Of a stretch of DNA of 10,284 bases, positions 7,145 through 10,284 are shown piece by piece. The DNA comes from WLWS01 sp047638675 (GTDB taxonomy: Bacteria; Pseudomonadota; Gammaproteobacteria; Eutrophobiales; Eutrophobiaceae). Within the stretch, counting starts at the first letter, position 1; each line of letters opens with the position of its first letter. The stretch lies in assembly GCA_047638675.1 (NCBI GenBank), contig JBLIML010000133.1, positions 1 to 10,284 of the forward strand. The letters run 5' to 3'. The notes under the pieces are model-generated. The model had not been told where the DNA came from and ran no database searches. It saw nothing but the letters and a program-made list of their open reading frames with translations. A program made the position numbers and the translations under genes.

Positions 7145-7164
7145 GGTTCACTGAACTGTGAACC
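7145..7164. promoter_or_regulatory. Inverted repeat GGTTCAC-N6-GTGAACC, operator candidate
   Basis: A perfect 7-bp inverted repeat with a 6-base spacer begins 26 bases upstream of the phosphatase ATG. The 20-bp length and spacing suit a dimeric repressor site covering the start of the transcript. As RNA it could also form a stable hairpin just ahead of the ribosome binding site. The regulator is unknown. Confidence 0.5.
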
Positions 7165-7426
7165 ATTGGCTCGTTATGCTCCCCGAATCGGAAATTATTT
7201 ACAATAAAAAAGCTCACCTGACACCACTTACTTGTTAAACTGGATCTCGCTACAGTCATCCTCAAAACGATGACCAACTTGCAGTTTCGCTAAGGCCTGA
7301 ATTCGCTCCCGGACGACGTTTTGGCTAACTCTTCAGTCGAAACCAGAATTTCACAGAATCAGCAAACTCGCGATACAAAAAAACGCAATAAGCTTGTGTC
7401 TTTGTCCATCCTGAAACCCCATAATT

Positions 7427-7454
7427 CCTTAGTCAATTAAGGGATAAGTTTATC
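7427..7454. promoter_or_regulatory. Two abutting palindromes upstream of the PilF/PilW-like gene
   Basis: CCTTA-N6-TAAGG (7427-7442) is followed directly by GATAA-GT-TTATC (7443-7454). Back-to-back symmetric sites about 110-140 bases before a start codon are compatible with two bound dimers. No known regulator consensus is recognised. Confidence 0.35.
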
Positions 7455-7564
7455 TGAATTAGTTCATAAATGTCAGTTAGAGTATCATCAGAATCTTCAG
7501 GAAAACCTGCTATTTTTGAGTATAGTGGTAATAAATCGGCACAAATTGCACTATCATATACGAC

Positions 7565-8704
7565 ATGAACAATTTCCTCTCAGGTGCATTAATCGCGGTC
7601 TGTCTGATTCTTTCCGGCTGTACGGCTTTGAGCGCCGTAAGCATGATCGGCAACACTATAAGTCGTACTGTGGAGGCTCAACAGCGGAAAAAAGCGGAGG
7701 AACCTGCTCACAAAAGAGTGGCGATTACCAATGTAAATCTTGGGGTTGAATATATGCGACAGGGATATTACGAAAAGGCCCTGGATAAATTTAATCGCGC
7801 ACTGGAAGCCGATCCCGACTACGCTCTGACCTATAATATGCTCGGTGTGTTATATCAATTACTTGAGGACCCAGACGGGGCAGAAAAACATTTCAAACAT
7901 TCTCTAAAAATCGATAAAGAGAACCCTTCAACGCTGAATAATTATGGACAATTTCTTTGTAAACAAGATCGAGAGCTTGAGGCAGAAGAAAAATTTCTAA
8001 CTGCGACCAACAATCCATTTTATACAACGCCAGAATTAGCCTATGCAAATGCGGGCTCATGTGCTTATATGCACAAGAAAACTGAAATTGCAGTGAAGTA
8101 TTTTGAAAAAAGTTTATTCCTTAACCCGGATATGTCAGTTGCCCTAAGTCAAATGGCGGAGATTAGTTTTGATAGGGGAGATTACATTATCGCCAGGGAT
8201 TATATGGATCGTTATCTAAAGCAGACCCGTCATACACCCAGGACGCTCTGGCTTGCCATTCGAATTGAACGCCAATTTAATGATGTGGATAAACTCGCGA
8301 GTTATTCTTTATTGTTACGTAACCAGTTCCCCGATACGGTCGAGGCGGAACTATTGCGTATAAGCGAAGAATACCTAAGCTCGACAAAGACTCAATCACC
8401 TGATGTAAACCAGAGCCGCGAACTTCCAGATAACAGTATAAAAAAACTAGCTCATACTATTGACGCTGCCGATTTGCTTGTAAATGAAGCGGAAAAGAGC
8501 GGTGATTTATACGAAACTTCAGTAGAACCACAAAAGTCTGAAGCAACCGTAAGCCGTAAAAATTCGGAACAAAGTGACCTGGAGCAATTGAGAAAAGTGA
8601 GTAAGACGCCTGTTTCACTGAATACATTTGGCCTCATAAGTGAAGCCGACTATTCATTCTACCCTTTGTTGCTGCAAGAAAAGGATTTGCTCGACATAGA
8701 ATAG
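7565..8704 (+). CDS. pilW: PilF/PilW-like TPR lipoprotein (type IV pilus biogenesis) with extra C-terminal tail
   Basis: A 379-residue outer-membrane lipoprotein. The signal peptide ends in lipobox LSGC, with Cys19 as the lipidated residue. TPR repeats follow at about 54-87, 88-121, 122-155, 157-190 and 191-224. The run NLGVEYMRQG, LNNYGQFLCKQ, TPELAYANAGSCA, ALSQMAEISFDRGDY and LWLAIRIERQF is the recognisable PilF/PilW pattern. That family is the pilotin that helps the PilQ secretin assemble in the outer membrane. Usual members are near 250 residues. Here about 110 further polar residues (270-379) follow, ending in SFYPLLLQEKDLLDIE, and they match nothing recognised. The usual pilF neighbours (rlmN, ndk, rodZ, ispG) are absent, so this may be a second copy or a specialised relative. 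ATG at 7565 is fixed by the signal peptide; no Shine-Dalgarno sequence is visible. Confidence 0.82.
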   Translation: MNNFLSGALIAVCLILSGCTALSAVSMIGNTISRTVEAQQRKKAEEPAHKRVAITNVNLGVEYMRQGYYEKALDKFNRALEADPDYALTYNMLGVLYQLLEDPDGAEKHFKHSLKIDKENPSTLNNYGQFLCKQDRELEAEEKFLTATNNPFYTTPELAYANAGSCAYMHKKTEIAVKYFEKSLFLNPDMSVALSQMAEISFDRGDYIIARDYMDRYLKQTRHTPRTLWLAIRIERQFNDVDKLASYSLLLRNQFPDTVEAELLRISEEYLSSTKTQSPDVNQSRELPDNSIKKLAHTIDAADLLVNEAEKSGDLYETSVEPQKSEATVSRKNSEQSDLEQLRKVSKTPVSLNTFGLISEADYSFYPLLLQEKDLLDIE

Positions 8705-8815
8705 CTGTCTACATCGGCAAGCTCATAGTAACTTCCCAGTTCTACTTGCAGACTATCTCACAAAAGAATCCAGCTTCTGCGACGAATCTCAAAATTTTAA
8801 AATACAAATTAATAA

Positions 8816-9178
8816 ATGCATAACTCCGACAAAACAGAATTAGACATAGATTCACCTGACGGTTTAGAGAACGATCTTTCCTCGTCTATAGAAACCAACA
8901 GGAAACTGAATGAGGAATTGTCTTTTTTGTTTGGCCAGGAAACTGTTGAACTGGCAGGTCAAATCGATAATGCGGATCTGAATTTTAATAAAGACATACT
9001 AGCGTGTATTTCTGCAGGTGTTAAACGTCTCAAACAATTCAAGCACGATCCTGATGCGCAAATAAAACTGATTAATGAGATGGAACCAGGTGCCCGTCTC
9101 GTGTTGTGTATGTGGATAATGGATATGGACTTGCTGGATAAAATCCAATCTGACTCATATTTGAATTTAAAGAAATAA
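8816..9178 (+). CDS. Unrecognised small acidic protein
   Basis: A 120-residue protein of unknown function. No signal peptide or membrane segment is seen. The first 30 residues are acidic and polar and probably disordered. From about 31 the sequence looks helical (LNEELSFLFGQETVELAG, then DILACISAGVKRLKQF). It ends in a hydrophobic, methionine-rich stretch (ARLVLCMWIMDMDLLDKI, about 93-110) and a lysine-rich tail. It lies 111 bases after the pilus lipoprotein gene on the same strand with no terminator between, and a strong terminator-like hairpin follows it, so the two are probably one transcription unit. A role with the lipoprotein is possible but rests on position only. The ATG has no Shine-Dalgarno sequence, only an A/T-rich lead. 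A start codon, protein-like composition and a terminator support it as a real gene. Confidence 0.65.
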   Translation: MHNSDKTELDIDSPDGLENDLSSSIETNRKLNEELSFLFGQETVELAGQIDNADLNFNKDILACISAGVKRLKQFKHDPDAQIKLINEMEPGARLVLCMWIMDMDLLDKIQSDSYLNLKK

Positions 9179-9257
9179 CAAACCTTAAGATGAGTACGGT
9201 TCTGAGGAAATCTTTTTAAACTGTGGAAAGTGGGATAAGTACTTCAGGAAGGAGGAC

Positions 9258-9305
9258 TCCACCTGAACGACCTGAGACAGGTCATTCAAGTGGATTTATT
9301 TTTTG
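9258..9305 (+). terminator. Rho-independent terminator-like hairpin
   Basis: A long stem (arms 9259-9274 and 9278-9293, extended by a T-A pair) with the tight core GACCTG-AGA-CAGGTC and two C-A mismatches is followed by a T-rich tract (TTTATTTTTT). It comes 80 bases after the small-protein gene and should end the lipoprotein/small-protein transcript. The T-tract lies on the plus side only, so it does not serve the convergent PEP-CTERM gene. Confidence 0.8.
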
Positions 9306-9339
9306 AGTAAATCCGATGGTTATCTATTATGCAGACAAT

Positions 9340-10113
9340 TTACTTAACAACTTGTTTTCGTCGACGAAGACCGAGCGCCGCCAAACCCGTACCCAAAATT
9401 AGCATTGTGCTCGGCTCGGGCACCTGGGTCGCTCTAAAGCCGAAGTCCATGCAACATTCCCCATTGTTAGGCCGAACGAAAGCCGCTTCCTGAACGTCAT
9501 CAAGTGGGTTCTCGAATTCTACGAAACCATCTGTACTTTGAAGCCAGGCACTGACATAGGGCCCAGCGGGAGCGGGACCGCCCAGTGGTTCGAAACTGCC
9601 ACCATGATAATCACCTAATGCAATATACTTTCCATTGTCTGAGCCCGCATTCTCATCCAGGTCAATGCCGGTCCCCATAAGATCTGAACCAATAAGTTGT
9701 AACCAACCAAAATTCTCCGGTTCTTCTCCTAATTCGGGCATATCCCAATACCCGTCATCGTAAACAATCAAATCGTCATTATCATATAGAAAATCCAGAG
9801 TCCAAAATGCGGTCGTGTCTGAATCCCACTCTGTACCAATATCTCGACCGCCGAACACGGTACCGTGGATACGAACAGTGTCTAAACCGGTATCTACATC
9901 CATTTGTACACTAGCGCCAGGGGCCTCGAAAGAAAAAGTCCAGTTGGACTCGTCGGAAGAGGTTCCAAACAAATCATCGAGTCTAAGACCGTAATCTGGT
10001 GCGTAGATTCCTCCATAAGCCTTATCGGAAAGATTGTAGGTAATGATCTGTGCAGAGACGAAGCCTGCTTGTAGAAGTACTATTGCGGCAATGCTGACTA
10101 TCAGTTTATTCAT
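9340..10113 (-). CDS. PEP-CTERM sorting domain protein, exported
   Basis: A 257-residue secreted protein. The N-terminus is a Sec signal peptide (MNKLIVSIAAIVLLQAGFVSA, cleavage probably after Ala21). The C-terminus is a complete PEP-CTERM signal (231-257): VPEPST, a hydrophobic helix MLILGTGLAALGL and a basic tail RRRK. Such proteins are handled by an exosortase (EpsH/XrtA type), which cuts the tail at the surface, often together with exopolysaccharide. The mature part is rich in Asp, Gly, Trp and Tyr with a GECCMDFGF motif near 217-226, suggesting a beta-rich fold; its ligand or role is unknown. The ATG has a strong AGGAGAG 7 bases upstream. No exosortase or polysaccharide gene lies in the window. 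It converges on the small-protein gene. Confidence 0.9.
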   Translation of the reverse strand: MNKLIVSIAAIVLLQAGFVSAQIITYNLSDKAYGGIYAPDYGLRLDDLFGTSSDESNWTFSFEAPGASVQMDVDTGLDTVRIHGTVFGGRDIGTEWDSDTTAFWTLDFLYDNDDLIVYDDGYWDMPELGEEPENFGWLQLIGSDLMGTGIDLDENAGSDNGKYIALGDYHGGSFEPLGGPAPAGPYVSAWLQSTDGFVEFENPLDDVQEAAFVRPNNGECCMDFGFRATQVPEPSTMLILGTGLAALGLRRRKQVVK

Positions 10114-10120
10114 GTTATTT

Positions 10121-10144
10121 CTCTCCTGTATGGGGTTCTACAGG
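10121..10144 (-). promoter_or_regulatory. Hairpin overlapping the PEP-CTERM ribosome binding site
   Basis: On the transcript, CCTGTA and TACAGG (10139-10144 and 10125-10130) can pair across an 8-base loop. The second arm shares AGG with the AGGAGAG Shine-Dalgarno site (10121-10127), so folding would hide part of it. This could limit translation until a factor or condition opens the stem. Confidence 0.45.
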
Positions 10145-10171
10145 CAAGTCCTATGCCTTTTCCCATAACTC

Positions 10172-10197
10172 ATTATAATCATTATAGTTTATTGCAA
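10172..10197 (-). promoter_or_regulatory. Candidate promoter region of the PEP-CTERM gene
   Basis: Two perfect TATAAT boxes lie 3 bases apart on the minus strand (10181-10186 and 10172-10177). A TTGCAA stands upstream at 10192-10197, but its 14-base spacing to the nearer-to-gene box is short. Start of transcription would be near 10165, giving a leader of roughly 50 bases. Confidence 0.4.
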
Positions 10198-10284
10198 GAG
10201 GACGCCATCGCCTGCCATAAAAAGCAGCAATATTTAGCCATTGTGTAAAGATTACCGACAGATATTGGATGTATTTATTCAGCG

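Larger units (their letters stand above)
7126..7564. other. 439-base non-coding region between divergent phosphatase and lipoprotein genes
   Basis: No protein-like frame is visible here. It contains the inverted repeat at 7145-7164 next to the phosphatase and two abutting palindromes at 7427-7454 on the lipoprotein side. A TATAGT at 7521-7526 could be a -10 box for the lipoprotein gene, but no matching -35 box was found. Confidence 0.6.

Noticed and set aside
7537..7550. A sigma-54-like GGCAC...TTGCA upstream of the PilF/PilW-like gene
   Set aside because: GG and GC are 8 bases apart instead of the required 10, so it should not work as a sigma-54 promoter.
7516..7749. A 77-codon plus-strand frame overlapping the lipoprotein signal peptide
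   Set aside because: It is out of frame with the clear lipoprotein and TPR gene and rich in Arg, His, Cys and Ser without any motif.

Overview
The window looks like chromosomal DNA of an environmental gammaproteobacterium of moderate, uneven G+C. The reasons are a PilF/PilW-type type IV pilus lipoprotein, a PEP-CTERM surface protein, two c-di-GMP turnover proteins and a eukaryotic-like Ser/Thr kinase and phosphatase. The species cannot be told from the sequence. No tRNA, rRNA, CRISPR array, transposase or integrase was seen.

Left part (1-2914): a small class I SAM-dependent methyltransferase (+ strand) faces a large PAS-PAS-GGDEF-EAL c-di-GMP gene (- strand). The latter is split into two overlapping reading frames by a one-base shift near 2490-2514. 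Centre (2915-7126): a 558-base non-coding stretch with several inverted repeats leads into a soluble Ser/Thr kinase whose DFG motif reads DFS. A REC-PAS-GGDEF response regulator/diguanylate cyclase follows on the same strand. A PP2C-type phosphatase with an unrecognised C-terminal extension converges on them from the other strand. Right part (7127-10284): a 438-base non-coding stretch, a PilF/PilW-like TPR lipoprotein with a roughly 110-residue extra C-terminal tail, an unrecognised 120-residue protein closed by a clear terminator-like hairpin, and a convergent PEP-CTERM protein gene with a hairpin that could cover its ribosome binding site.

The genes suggest a signalling island for surface behaviour. 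Reversible Ser/Thr phosphorylation (kinase and phosphatase) sits around a diguanylate cyclase. A second, possibly broken, cyclase/phosphodiesterase lies on one side, and type IV pilus and PEP-CTERM surface components on the other. That the kinase and phosphatase act on the neighbouring cyclase or pilus lipoprotein is an inference from gene order only. The most unusual points are the DFS kinase next to a REC-GGDEF protein, the tailed PilF/PilW protein paired with an unrecognised small protein, the phosphatase C-terminal extension, and several leader-RNA or operator candidates.
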